Source: Macrostomum hystrix
Taxonomy: Eukaryota > Platyhelminthes > Macrostomidae
Direction: 5' to 3'
DNA: 64,000 nucleotides
Assembly (NCBI GenBank): GCA_950097015.1
Contig: CATNEN010000008.1
Location: forward strand, 3,632,501-3,696,500
The notes under the pieces are model-generated. The model was not told where the DNA came from, ran no database searches, and worked only from the letters and a program-made list of their open reading frames with translations. Position 1 is the stretch's first letter. Every line of letters starts with the position of its first letter. Below, piece by piece: positions 12,071-23,322 of this stretch. Both the position numbers and the translations under genes were made by a program.

Positions 12071-12140
12071 CAGCAGGAGCAGCAGCAGCAAAAACAACAA
12101 CAACAACAGCAGCAGCAGCAGCAGCAGGAAATGCAGCAGC

Positions 12141-12174
<34 letters not shown>

Positions 12175-12211
12175 GCAGGAAATACAGCAGCAGCAGCAGC
12201 AAAACAAAAGC

Positions 12212-12242
<31 letters not shown>

Positions 12243-12452
12243 GCAGCAGCAGCAGCAGCAGGAGCAGCAGCAGCAGCAGGAGAAGCAGCAGCAGCAGCAG
12301 CAGGAGTAGCAGCAGCAGCAGCAGCAGGAGTGGCAGCAGGAGTAGCAGCAGCAGCAGCAGCAGGAGAAGCTGCAGCAGCAGCAGCAGGAGTAGCAGCAGC
12401 AGCAGCAGCAGGAGTGGCAGCAGCAGGAGCAGCAGCAGCAGCAGCAGCAGTA
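11889..12452. repeat. CAG-rich trinucleotide tract, about 560 bp
   Basis: Mostly CAG, with CAA, CAT, GGA, GTA and GAA interruptions. On the + strand, a frame starting at 11840 reads a short ordinary peptide, then His and long Gln runs, and stops at a TAG inside the tract. No splice signals or protein similarity support an exon, so I treat it as a repeat. The polyA, polyL and polyC frames on the other strand are shadows. Confidence 0.85.
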
Positions 12453-12880
12453 AGCTGCTGGTTCTGCAACCACAGAAGACAACAAACACGCTGTGCAATG
12501 AGGTTCAAATTAAAAATGAAATAGTTCTAACAAAGTTATAATAGTTTTTTCCATGATTGCTTTTATTTCAACATTATAGGTCTTCGTCGTGCTTGCCATT
12601 GCTGTTTTACTAATTCATGGATAAATTGAATTTTTAACGACGAACCTTGAGAGTATTTATTTATTTCATATAGCAAAAGTCTCTAGTCATACTCCATTCA
12701 TTTGTGTACTCAGTTTTTGTGCAGAAAATTGTCATAGTAACTTTTATGTTCATGACAGCACGCTTAATTTACGATTCTATGCTTTAAAGGAAAACAGACA
12801 ATTTTATCGGTAGAAAATTGCCGTCTTCTACCAAAATAAACTCCAAACTAAAAAATTTACGAGTAACTCCGTACCTAAGA
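12453..12880. other. Unassigned AT-rich DNA
   Basis: No supported gene between the CAG tract and the 28-bp array. Confidence 0.4.
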
Positions 12881-14786
12881 GTGATATAAAAATGAGGATA
12901 AAAGAGAGTGACATAAACGATGAGGATAAAAGAGAGTGACATAAACAATGAGGATAAGAGAGAGTGACATAAACAATAATGATAAGAGAGAGTTAAATAA
13001 ACAATAAGGATAAGAGAGAGTTAAATAAACAATAAGGATAAGAGAGAGTGACATAAACAATGAGGATAAGAGAGAGTGACATAAACAATAAGGATAAAAG
13101 AGAGTGACATAAACAATAAGGATAAGAGAGAGTTAAATAAACAATAAGGATAAGAGAGAGTGACATAAACAATGAGGATAAGAGAGAGTGACATAAACAA
13201 TGAGGATAAGAGAGAGTGACATAAACAATGAGGATAAGAGAGAGTGACATAAACAATGAGGATAAAAGAGAGTGACATAAACAATAAGGATAAAAGAGAG
13301 TGACATAAACAATAAGGATAAGAGAGAGTTACATAAACAAAAAGGATAAGAGAGAGTGACATAAACAAAAAGGATAAGAGAGAGTGACATAAACAATAGG
13401 GATAAGAGAGAGTGACATAAACAATAGGGATAAGAGAGAGTGACATAAACAATGAGGATAAAAGAGAGTGACATAAACAATAAGGATAAGAGAGAGTTAC
13501 ATAAACAAAAAGGATAAGAGAGAGTGACATAAACAATGAGGATAAGAGAGAGTGACATAAACAATGAGGATAAGAGAGAGTGACATAAACAATAAGGATA
13601 AGAGAGAGTGACATAAACAATGAGGATAAGAGAGAGTGACATAAACAATGAGGATAAGAGAGAGTGACATAAACAATGAGGATAAGAGAGAGTGACATAA
13701 ACAATGAGGATAAAAGAGAGTGACATAAACAATAAGGATAAAAGAGAGTTACATAAACAAAAAGGATAAGAGAGAGTGACATAAACAAAAAGGATAAGAG
13801 AGAGTGACATAAACAATAGGGATAAGAGAGAGTGACATAAACAATAGGGATAAGAGAGAGTGACATAAACAATGAGGATAAAAGAGAGTGACATAAACAA
13901 TAAGGATAAGAGAGAGTTACATAAACAAAAAGGATAAGAGAGAGTGACATAAACAATGAGGATAAGAGAGAGTGACATAAACAATGAGGATAAGAGAGAG
14001 TGACATAAACAATAAGGATAAGAGAGAGTGACATAAACAATGAGGATAAGAGAGAGTGACATAAACAATGAGGATAAGAGAGAGTGACATAAACAATGAG
14101 GATAAGAGAGAGTGACATAAACAATGAGGATAAAAGAGAGTGACATAAACAATAAGGATAAAAGAGAGTGACATAAACAATAAGGATAAGAGAGAGTTAC
14201 ATAAACAAAAAGGATAAGAGAGAGTGACATAAACAAAAAGGATAAGAGAGAGTGACATAAACAATAGGGATAAGAGAGAGTGACATAAACAATAGGGATA
14301 AGAGAGAGTGACATAAACAATGAGGATAAGAGAGAGTTACATAAACAAAAAGGATAAGAGAGAGTGACATAAACAATAGGGATAAGAGAGAGTGACATAA
14401 ACAATGAGGATAAGAGAGAGTGACATAAACAATGAGGATAAGAGAGAGTTACATAAACAAAAAGGATAAGAGAGAGTGACATAAACAATAGGGATAAGAG
14501 AGAGTGACATAAACAATAGGGATAAGAGAGAGTGACATAAACAATAAGGATAAGAGAGAGTTACATAAACAAAAAGGATAAGAGAGAGTGACATAAACAA
14601 TAGGGATAAGAGAGAGTGACATAAACAATAGGGATAAGAGAGAGTGACATAAACAATGTGGATAAGAGAGAGTGACATAAACAATGAGGATAAGAGAGAG
14701 TGACATAAACAAAAAGGATAAGAGAGAGTGACATAAACAATGAGGATAAGAGAGAGTGACATAAACAAAAAGGATAAGAGAGAGTG
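12881..14786. repeat. 28-bp minisatellite with a 420-bp higher-order repeat
   Basis: About 68 copies of a 28-bp unit containing AGAGAGAGTGACATAAACAA followed by ATGAGGAT, ATAAGGAT, ATAGGGAT or AAAAGGAT. The variant order at 13321-13740 is repeated essentially base for base at 13741-14160, giving a 15-unit (420-bp) block duplication. Long minus-strand frames here are translated repeat. Confidence 0.96.
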
Positions 14787-15189
14787 TATTAATAGTTGGT
14801 AAAGGACAGTCACATAGTACTTTGGGGAAGAATTTCAGGCCATTGAAGCAATGAGTTCAAGCTGGACTGTCCGATTCGTACTTTAATTAACTCTGCTTCT
14901 AGAAAAACGAACGCACAGAAAACGCTTCAAAAAAACGCTGCCTGCTCAATCAGATAAGGCAACCGGAATTGTCCGACCGCATGCAGAAATAGGAGGAAAG
15001 GATATCTCATACTCATCCGTTAAGCATCAGTTCAAAGCTTCATCAACTACAAACCAGGCCTCCCTGATTTGTTAAAGCTATTTGCTTGCACTTAATTAGA
15101 GAATGCGGGGAGCAGAGGCCTGGCCTCTTGCCGACAATCCTCTTGCAGCTCATTACCTAATCTGCTGCGACTTGCTGCTTATCGGCCCC
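14787..15189. other. Unassigned unique DNA
   Basis: No supported exon or RNA gene. Confidence 0.4.
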
Positions 15190-15662
15190 ATCTCGCTCTC
15201 CCTCTCTCCCATCTCACTCTCCCTCTCTCCCATCACACTCTCCCTCTCTCCCATCACACTCTCCCTCTCTCCCATCACACTCTCCCTCTCCTCCATCACA
15301 CTCTCCCTCTCCTCCATCTCACTCTCCCTCTCTCAATCTCACTCTCCCTCTCTCCCATCCCACTCTCCCTCTCCTCCATCACACTCTCCCTCTCCTCCAT
15401 CTCACTCTCCCTCTCTCAATCTCACTCTCCCTCTCTCCCATCCCACTCTCCCTCTCCCCCATCTCACTCTCCTTCTCTCCTATCCCACTCTCCCTCACTC
15501 TCATCTCACTCTCCCTCTCTCCCATCACACTCTCCCTCTCTCTCATCCCACTCTCCCTTTTTCTCATCCCACTCTCCCTCTCTCTCATCCCACTCTCCCT
15601 CTCTCTCATCCCACTCTCCCTCTCTCTCATCCCACTCTCCCTCTCTCTCATCCCACTCTCCT
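15190..15662. repeat. About 21-bp pyrimidine-rich minisatellite
   Basis: Units of the type ACTCTCCCTCTCTCCCATC, with TCTCATCCC variants toward the right. The unit shares CTCTCCCATCTC with the arrays at 16.3 kb (inverted) and 37.8 kb. Confidence 0.93.
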
Positions 15663-16280
15663 TTCTTATTTCTGACTGATTTAATTGTCTCACGAAACCA
15701 TCTCACGATTCCGTATTTAGCCATCTATTTCTGTCCTTCAGTTCGATGTTATTTCGGAAGGCATTAATAGCACTGATTTTTCCCACAAAGCTTTGTATCA
15801 ATTTAACAGTGCCATATCAGTACAGAATGCCAAACGCTAGCTTCACAAAATCAATCGCATTATCGTTCAATTCAGTGACTAGTATTTTTCTTGGTACATT
15901 GCTGGCATGGATTTCATCCGCTCTCTGCCCTGGACTCGCTTACACGCATTTAAGTTGGTTATGGTCCAGAGCTCGCTGTAGAGTTTCTCTGCCGAACTGC
16001 AACTTAAACAAGTTATGTTCAGAGTTCGATTTTCTCCATGCGACGATACGTCTACTCTTCTCCCGTTTTTTTTCTATCCTCATTCATCCCACAGTGCGTT
16101 AAGTGCAACTTTGCGCATGCGAGATAACATTTGCGGTTGTACTTTTAGGATTGGAATTTTAATTGCATGAAAATGCGGTTATAATTCGTGGAAGCATGAG
16201 CATGAGTGCGCGGTAAATAGAATGCGCCTCTGGGAAAATTCAAATGGGAAGTGAGAGATTGTAGATATAAGATTTAAAAT
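15663..16280. other. Unassigned unique DNA
   Basis: An open frame of 118 codons lies at 15746-16102 (+). It shows no recognisable domain, has ordinary AT-rich composition and no splice context, so I do not call it a gene. Confidence 0.35.
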
Positions 16281-16735
16281 AGGAGAAACAGGAGAGGGAG
16301 AGATAGTAGGGAGAGATGGGAGAGGAAGAGATGGGAGAGGAAGAGATGGGAGAGGGAGAGATGGGAGAGGAAGAGATGGGAGAGGGAGAGATGGGAGAGG
16401 GAGAGATGGGAGAGGAAGAGATGGGAGAGGAAGAGATGGGAGAGGGAGACAGGGGGGAGAATGTGGAGGGTGAGACAGGGGGGGTTGAGACAGGTGGGAG
16501 GGTGAGACAGGGGGGAGGTTGAGACAGGGGGAGGTTGAGACAGGGGGAGGTTGAGACAGGGGGAGGGTGAGACAGGGGGAGGTTGAGACACGGGGAGGTT
16601 GAGAGGGGGGGAGGTTGAGACAGGGGGAGGGTGAGACAGGGGGAGGGTGAGACAGGGGGAGAGAATGTGGAGGGTGAGACAGGGGGATGGTGTGACAGGG
16701 GGAGAGAATGTGGAGGGTGAGATAGTGGGTGTGTA
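16281..16735. repeat. Compound purine-rich array (15-bp then 17-bp units)
   Basis: GAGATGGGAGAGGAA units (about 16312-16450) pass into GGTTGAGACAGGGGGAG units (about 16450-16735), with the sub-block GAGAATGTGGAGGGTGAGACA appearing several times in the right part. Confidence 0.92.
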
Positions 16736-17612
16736 TTTGGAAAGTGTGGTGATACAAGCTTTAAATGTAATACAATCGGAAAATCTGGAAATTTCCCTGA
16801 AAAAAACTGAATAATCAACCTGAAAATAAACTGGAACAAAGACAGCAAGTCCAACTAATTTTCGTTTCGGGGTCTCGGATAGCATGATAGCTCTCGCATT
16901 GTTTTTTGTGAATGCCTTTCAGTTTTTCTCTAGGGCAGCATCTTAACTGTTTCCAATAATCCGACCGCATAAAAAGCTATATTTTATGACAAGCGTTGAA
17001 CTAACTTCAGCTCGCTTCGGACTCGGAGCAGCTAGTTCATAATTACAGGATCTACGATGAGATTTCTGTATAGCGCTTTAGTTGTAATCCTTCTGAATAG
17101 AAACCTCTTCTAGTTCTAAATCTCACATGAGCTTGTACAGCCGAATCGCCATATATAATGCGATGTAGCCATCTTCAGCTCTAAAAATAGTTTTTTTATG
17201 GTGCACTGGCCGGGATCAGATCAGTGAGCCGATACGCGGGATTCCAGTTCCATGTTTGCTGAGTTCTGCTAACCGAAACCTGGTGTAGCTTCGATACCAT
17301 GGGTCGTCGCTAGGGATGAAAAAATACAGATGGATTTTTGTGAAAACATTGATTTAAGCTGTACGTGCACTTCAGCCTTTGTAAATAAAATTCAATTGAA
17401 GTTTCTTGTGAGGAGTTGCGAATGTGATTCTGATTCTGATCCAATGCAATCGACAAACCGAGGGATTTCGAATCACCATTATTACAATGCCACGTCGGGA
17501 AAAAAACCTTTCTGAAACAAGGGAGTGGCAAGATGATTTAGAACGAAAATGACAAAGTTAACAAGCACTATGACGAAAGTTTATAAAATTTGTACAAATT
17601 CAAGTGCTGTGT

Positions 17613-17647
17613 CCAATCGGCGCTTGCTGATTGGGTGTAAACACCCA
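17613..17647. promoter_or_regulatory. Inverted pair of CCAAT boxes and adjoining palindrome
   Basis: CCAATCGGC at 17613-17621 and GCTGATTGG at 17626-17634 form an inverted pair with a 4-nt centre. GGGTGT-AA-ACACCC follows at 17634-17647. It lies 650 bp upstream of the Gclm ATG, so a link to that gene is only possible. Confidence 0.4.
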
Positions 17648-17692
17648 CCCCAGGCACCCACCCCAGGCACCCACCCCAGGCACCCACCCCTC
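17643..17692. repeat. 13-bp direct repeat, about four copies
   Basis: Copies of CACCCACCCCAGG in a row, ending CACCCACCCCTCCG. Confidence 0.9.
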
Positions 17693-18162
17693 CGCTTTTA
17701 GCTGGGTTGTATTTCAGCCGGCACCCGCGTGCTGCCCAGCCTTGTCTCTTCGCGCTGCGTGGTGTGAAATTTTTCACATTTCAGAGAATTTCAAAAAGAA
17801 TCGAGGCTTTTATCTTTTGTTGCCCGTACATTTATCGATGAATTAAAAGATATTCTTTCAATGAACATTGCTTCATTAGATTGCCTAAAAGTTTCTAAAA
17901 TGTTTAATCATAGTGCGCTCATAAAAGCATTGAGCTAAGCTTTGTGGATATCGTACAAATTTTACAAAATAAAGTGTATAACAATAAAGACCTTACATCT
18001 AAAAACTACAACGACAAGGCTTGCTTGGATCATTTGATAATCTTAAATATATTTCAAAAGTAGTTCAAATAGTTTTCACTGTCTATAATAGCCTTTTTCA
18101 TAATTAAATGAGTTAGCAAAACGTTTTTTTGTTTTAACTGGCTAAAAACAAATGTCAGGGGG

Positions 18163-18170
18163 TATTTAAA
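18163..18170 (+). promoter_or_regulatory. TATA-like box of Gclm
   Basis: TATTTAAA lies 97 bp upstream of the Gclm ATG at 18267. The BiP gene in this window has a very similar TATTTAAG. I found no clear antioxidant-response core (TGACnnnGC) in the 250 bp before the ATG. Confidence 0.4.
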
Positions 18171-18266
18171 TTGCCAGTTTTCCACGACATTGAATTGGGA
18201 CAGCAGGCACGGCAGGCAGAACAATATCTTCTTTTAGTAAGTAAGAACAGTGTACAAGTCTAGGAA

Positions 18267-20099
18267 ATGAATGGACATAACGGGCATATGTCTATTCTTC
18301 CCAAGTGTCGTTCAATTGTGTTTGACACTGGAAACATTCTGACGTGGAGTCGATTGAAGAAGAGACCTCTTCTCCCCTCCAGCGACGAGGTAGGCTTTCC
18401 TGTCAAAAATACTTTTGATATAGTTCAACTTAATTGTTCAAGTTTTAACTTTATATTTATAAATAATCTTAACTGTAACTTTTTTAAAACAATTTTAACC
18501 TAACTCTATTTATAGCAACAATGTTTTGGTCACCATGAATATGATGAGATATACTTAAATAAATTTAAAGGAAACTAAATCCATCCATTGTGTGACTTGT
18601 GTGACTATTATGAAACAATTGATTCATAAAGTTTTTGCGTTTATTTTTTATTATTTTCAAAATGCTTAAACAGCAATTCATATACTCTTTATCTATATAT
18701 TTGTATTGTTCCATAAACATTCCTTGGTGTTTGTAACTTATAAATAAAACTTTCTTTATTCAAAACATTAGCTTTAAATTTTTACAAAAAAAATCTATGT
18801 AGGAACCGAAAAGATGTTACTGTTTTTTTTACAAAAAAAATTACATGAGAATGAAAAGTATTCGCTTTACATAACATGTGTATGCTCCATACTCTGTAAA
18901 AAGTGTTTTGTGAATGAAACCAAACTAAAAATTGTGTCTTCCCATTCGCCAAAACAGGTTCTAGAAAGCATCCGCTGCCTGTCAAATGGCTGGCTGAACT
19001 CTCAGTCCGAGCTGCACTCTCTGCAGTACGTCGACCAGCTGCACGTGAACTGCCCGGCCCAGAAGCAGCTGGACCAGCTGCAGCGTCAGGCGATGCTGGC
19101 CGAGCGCGAGGATCTCCGCATCTACGTCAAGCTGGCGATCTACTTGGACTCCTACTGGCTCGGCGCTGTGCGCGAAGCCGTCTGTTGCGCGCTGGCCTCG
19201 CTGTCTGCCGAGGACTGCGACGGAGTCGTCCTGAGCCTGGTCACCTCCGGTGAGCCGCCGGCGCTAGACGATGTCAAACCTGTCTGGACGGAGCTTGAAC
19301 AACTCCGGGCCGCTGATATTGTGGGCAGTCTGGGACTGGCCGATGTGGCGCCAGACCTGCTTGAGCAGCTGTACGAATGGGCGACCGAGAAGCCGACAAT
19401 CTGCCAGCTGTCAGCGAAGGTCAGTTGAGCCGCATTCTTAATTGACGTTAAGACAAGTTTTTTACATTAACCTTTGCTTTGAACGAATGCAGATTCGTTT
19501 ATGGATGGATGGATACATTGAGATGACACCGAACCCTATTAGTTCAGATTTACACCCGGTGGCATAGATAATTAAGTTTCGTAACACATGCTCACAAATT
19601 GTTTTCTCTTGGGCTGAGATTCGAACTTTCGACCTTTCATTCGGATTTCCGCTTGACAAAAAGTTCCATTTAGTACTTTGCTGAAGGACTAAACTTTAAA
19701 TCGCGAGTAATTTATTTTAATGTACATTGCCGATTGAATTGGTGGAATGAATGTACATTCGGAATGTACATTGTTGACAGAGGCTGCGAAGCGAATGTAC
19801 ATTCGATGCACAGCAAAATTTCATCCGCCTGGCACCCACCCCACCAGGCGGCCTGCTCCGCGCCGGGCCACCTGCGCGACTTCGCCTCGGCCAACGGCCT
19901 CCAGCTGCTGGTGCACAGCGACCCGGCCGATCCTCTGCCAGCCGACCGACTTCGCGACACACTCGGCGGCGTGTTCGGCCCGGCCGACTCAGCTGGCTGG
20001 CAGCCGAGCTGGCTGGCCCGAGTGACCGCCAGCTACAGACACCGCGGAGTTGTCAGCTCCTGGGGCTTCGTGACCAAGGTGCAGCGGCGAGCTGCTTGA
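18267..20099 (+). CDS. Gclm: Glutamate-cysteine ligase modifier (regulatory) subunit, three exons
   Basis: Exons 18267-18389, 18958-19419 and 19848-20099 join at phase 0 each time and give 278 aa, close to the 274 aa of the human protein. Recognisable blocks are TGNILTWSRLKK in exon 1 (human TGNLLNWGRLRK), VKPVWTELEQLR and LEQLYEWATEKP in exon 2 (human LQPYWEELENLV and LEQLYQWAQVKP), and LQLLVHSDP with RHRGVVSSWGFVTKVQRR in exon 3 (human IQLLTHNDP, KSRGIIKSKGYILQAKRR). The family has an aldo-keto-reductase-like fold without catalysis. In the cytosol it binds the catalytic subunit and lowers its Km for glutamate and its glutathione feedback sensitivity, in the first step of glutathione synthesis. 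The start is the first ATG of the exon and fits the family N-terminus. Intron 1 is AT-rich; intron 2 carries palindromic motifs and a possible SINE. An ATTAAA at about 20350 might be the poly(A) signal. Start and all junctions look intact. Confidence 0.95.
19495..19660 (-). mobile_element. Possible SINE fragment in Gclm intron 2
   Basis: On the minus strand a B-box-like AGTTCGAATCTC is followed by about 110 bp of body and ends in three tandem ATCC units, a form typical of SINEs moved by RTE-type retrotransposons. No clear A box is visible, so the head may be truncated or decayed. It does not obviously match the SINE at 21.2 kb. Confidence 0.3.
19719..19803. repeat. Cluster of four AATGTACATT palindromes (Gclm intron 2)
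   Basis: The 10-bp perfect palindrome AATGTACATT occurs at 19719-19728, 19750-19759, 19763-19772 and 19794-19803, just before the exon 3 acceptor at 19847. Confidence 0.85.
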
Positions 20100-20384
20100 A
20101 TGAAACAATGGAACTTCCCCATTGTCGCCGGGATGGGATTTTTACAGCCAGTCCTGGGATACACACCTTTGCATGAGATTTTTTCTTTACAAAAAGATGT
20201 GCCGTAAAATAATGCAAAATAGAACATTTTGATGCTATAACTTTCTAATGCTAATGTTGTGCTGTTTCTAATTAATTTTTCACAATTTTTAGAGCCGTTA
20301 ATTTTTTTCTCTAAATGTGTTTTTTTGTTCTTTTTGAAGCACAAATAGCATTAAATTTACCTTTCTCAAGTGACTGTGATTCCT

Positions 20385-20486
20385 AATGTACATTCACTTG
20401 CTTCAGATGAAGCCATGAAATGTACTCTCGGAATGTACATTCCTAGAAATGCTAAATGAAGTAAATGTACATTGGGAACGTACATT
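20385..20486. repeat. Second cluster of AATGTACATT palindromes (3' of Gclm)
   Basis: Copies at 20385-20394, 20432-20441 and 20464-20473, plus a one-base variant AACGTACATT at 20477-20486. They lie 290-390 bp after the Gclm stop codon, so they may be transcribed in its 3' UTR. Confidence 0.85.
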
Positions 20487-21160
20487 TACTGATAATTGGG
20501 CTGATTATTATCTGTACACTTTTAATGCACAAAACTAAATAAGAATGTTTACTCACACATCTCCCTATCTTTGAATCTGTCCATTATTCTTGAAAAGTAC
20601 AGCATTTCCACATTTTTTTATTGAAAATCTCACTAGAATTGCCGTGACTTGATATTTTATTTTATAACGTTATTATTTTTTTAAAGCCATATTTAATCAA
20701 AAACTTTTTTAGCACATAAATATTTCTATCATTTATTTCTTGTGGATTTTCTGAACAGTTTTTTTGTTATAATCTACACCCTGATCCCTAATAATTATTG
20801 GTTTTCGCTGTTATTTAAACGCACAACAGCAAAGTGATCGAGCAGCACCAAGCCTTGAAAATTTAGTTAACTACAGGTTACACAGCTATCTCTTGTGTCT
20901 GTCTTTGAAAATTTTTGTACTAATTTTATTTGTCAAATTGTGTCAATAAATTTATATACTCGTAATATTGCATAGCATTATTTTTTTATACTCGTACTAC
21001 AAGACATATTTTATAAAAAAATACACATTATTTTGTTATTTTCATTTGCAACTATTTTGCGAATCTCATATGCGCAGTCCTTCAATGCAGTAAAAAGTTA
21101 TCTTTTTTTAGTTATTAGATGGTGTAGCAAAATAAACGAATAATTACTCGTACAATAATA
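20487..21160. other. AT-rich DNA downstream of Gclm
   Basis: Very AT-rich, no exon seen. An AATAAA occurs within TCAATAAATTT near 20945. Confidence 0.4.
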
Positions 21161-21453
21161 GCATGAGGGCTGTGGGCAATGGTATCATTTGGTGACACTG
21201 GATCCGCAGCAAGCGAGGAGGCAATTCGGCCCACACACAGGTGTGTACATCTGCCCTGACTTTCTCATCGTCAGGCAGTGTACACTCTCACTGTGCCTTG
21301 GAGGTTGGCCCTTAAGGGCGTAAATTGCACGACAAGCCACCAAGCCTTCTCTCCGCGGTTTTCGCCCCAAATGAATGCGGCCTCGCCGCGGAATCGAGCT
21401 CGGGGACCTTGGTGCGAGAGGCAAACACGTTAACCGCTCTGGCACTCACCACC
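21161..21453 (-). mobile_element. tRNA-derived SINE, near full length
   Basis: Read on the minus strand, the element starts with a tRNA-like head: A-box-like TGCCAGAGCGGTTAA (21430-21444) and B-box-like GAGCTCGATTCCGCG (21387-21401), spaced as in a tRNA promoter. A body of about 210 bp follows and ends in GCCCACAGCCCTCATGC. The body is shared with 21931-22123 in the opposite orientation, which shows that it is a dispersed repeat. The head resembles a Ser/Leu-type tRNA but is too diverged to be a working tRNA gene. Confidence 0.75.
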
Positions 21454-21930
21454 TTAAACACAAATAATTGTTTCAGGTAATTTGTTTTGTTAAAAGCAGC
21501 AAAAATTAGTTTTGTATTGCAACTCTAACAACCAGGAATTGCTCAAACCGGTTTTTGAAATAAGGAGAAGTACAAATGAAACCGGTTTTAATGAAACTGT
21601 CCACCCCTCACAAAAAACAATTGGTGGTCTCGCTGGCATTTCTTTCAGTGAGTACCTTTCGTGAAACACTTTAGAATTTAAAGAAAATTACCCTTTACAC
21701 GGGCAATGTTTATCTTGCACTACAATGTGAGTTGTGAGTACTTCGACTTGTTTCAGTCAGTTAGGTTATAATTCTGTGTGAAAATGAAAGAGCTAGTTTC
21801 TGAGTGTGATCGTTGATTTCTGGCAAAGAAAAAGTTTATTGAAATGTTATGGCACTTAATGTTCCTGTTCGGCGTTTTCAGAGAAATTTTGTCTTTTAAC
21901 GGAGAGTATGGAATAAAAACTCTTGTTATA

Positions 21931-22123
21931 TACGCCTTTGAGGGCCAACCTCCAAGGCACAGTGAGAGTGTACACTGCCTGACGATGAGAAAGTCAGGGG
22001 CAGATGTACACACCTGTGTGAGTGTGTGCTCAGGATTCAGCGGAATGGGCAGAGATGCCTCCTCGCCAGCTGGAGGTCTAGTGTCACCAAATGATATGCC
22101 ATTATTGCCCACAGCCCTCCTGC
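21931..22123 (+). mobile_element. 5'-truncated copy of the same SINE
   Basis: It matches the body of the element at 21161-21453 from AGGGCCAACCTCC through the conserved GTGTCACCAAATGAT to GCCCACAGCCCTC, on the opposite strand, with small insertions. The tRNA-like head is absent. The two copies form an inverted repeat with a spacer of about 480 bp. Confidence 0.75.
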
Positions 22124-22722
22124 AAATTTATTATTAGTAATAAAATTAATATTATTATCCTGAAATTACATCAGTTGTTCATTTTTTATTTAAAACGTTT
22201 TTAAACCATATTACACAGTTTCTGTGAATAGTAATCGTATAAGTTTTTGACAAGTTTCATCTGGCTAACTGGCCTTTAGAGAACAAACGTATGAACCTTC
22301 AAAACTGTTTATTTTAAATTCAATGTCTGCCTCTGATAGGATAGGGCAAGCACAGGCAAGGGGCTGGTGGAGAGACACCTGAGGTATACGTAGCAGCTAC
22401 GCATTAGTGCATCTTGTGACATGGCAGCCTCTCACCCCCCACCAGCTCTCTCCCCCGTTCTCTCTCTCTCTCTCTTCCTCACCCTCCTTCCATTTCAAAT
22501 GCAGCCCTGAATGCAGCAGCTTCTTGCAGCTCAACAGTACATTCCAGCCAATAGCCGACCCTTAGCCTTGTCTGAAATATGAGCTCGGACTACCTACTCG
22601 TATTTAGTTCTGCTTCCTTTATGCTTACAATGCGAACTGCATACGTTGGTCATGCGTAGCTTGTGCAATGTAATCACATTCTTAACTGCCTGACATCTGA
22701 GCTACACTCCTAGCCTATGCCA
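22124..22722. other. Unassigned unique DNA
   Basis: No supported gene. A C/T-rich stretch and a CCAATAG motif lie near 22440-22560. Confidence 0.35.
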
Positions 22723-23312
22723 TTCTCACACTCTAACACTAACACTCTCACACTCTAACACTGGCACTCTCACACTCCAACACTGACACTCTCACACTCT
22801 AACACTAACACTCTCACACTCTAACACTAACACTCTCACACTCTAACACTAACACTCTCACACTCTAGCACTAACACTCTCACACTCTAACACTAACACT
22901 CTCACACTCTATAACACTAACACTCTCACACTCTAACACTAACACTCTCACACTCTAACACTAACACTCTCACACTCTAACACTAACACTCTCACACTCT
23001 AACACTAACACTCTCACACTCTAACACTAACACTCTCACACTCTAACACTAACACTCTCACACTCTAACACTAACACTCTCACACTCTAACACTAACACT
23101 CTCACACTCTAACACTAACACTCTCACACTCTAACACTAACACTCTCACACTCTAACACTAACACTCTCACACTCTAACACTAACACTCTCACACTCTAA
23201 CACTAACACTCTCACACTCTAACACTAACACTCTCACACTCTAACACTAACACTCTCACACTCTAACACTAACACTCTCACACTCTAACACTAACACTCT
23301 CACACTCACACT
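22723..23312. repeat. 22-bp minisatellite
   Basis: Copies of a 22-bp unit containing CTCTCACACTCTAACACTAA, very uniform, with one ATAACACT insertion near 22910. Confidence 0.96.
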
Positions 23313-23322
23313 CTAACCTGTG

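Larger units (their letters stand above)
16736..18160. other. Non-coding DNA upstream of Gclm
   Basis: No supported exon. It contains a paired CCAAT inverted repeat at 17613-17634 and a small 13-bp array, both listed separately. Confidence 0.4.

Noticed and set aside
11840-12154. Polyglutamine protein beginning MELGEPLLELEEKQ
   Set aside because: The frame hits a TAG inside the CAG tract and has no upstream exon or domain. I could not support it as a gene.
15746-16102. 118-codon frame (+)
   Set aside because: No family similarity seen; length is compatible with chance.
21185-22137. Short protein genes in the SINE copies
   Set aside because: Both frames are translations of the repeated SINE body on opposite strands.
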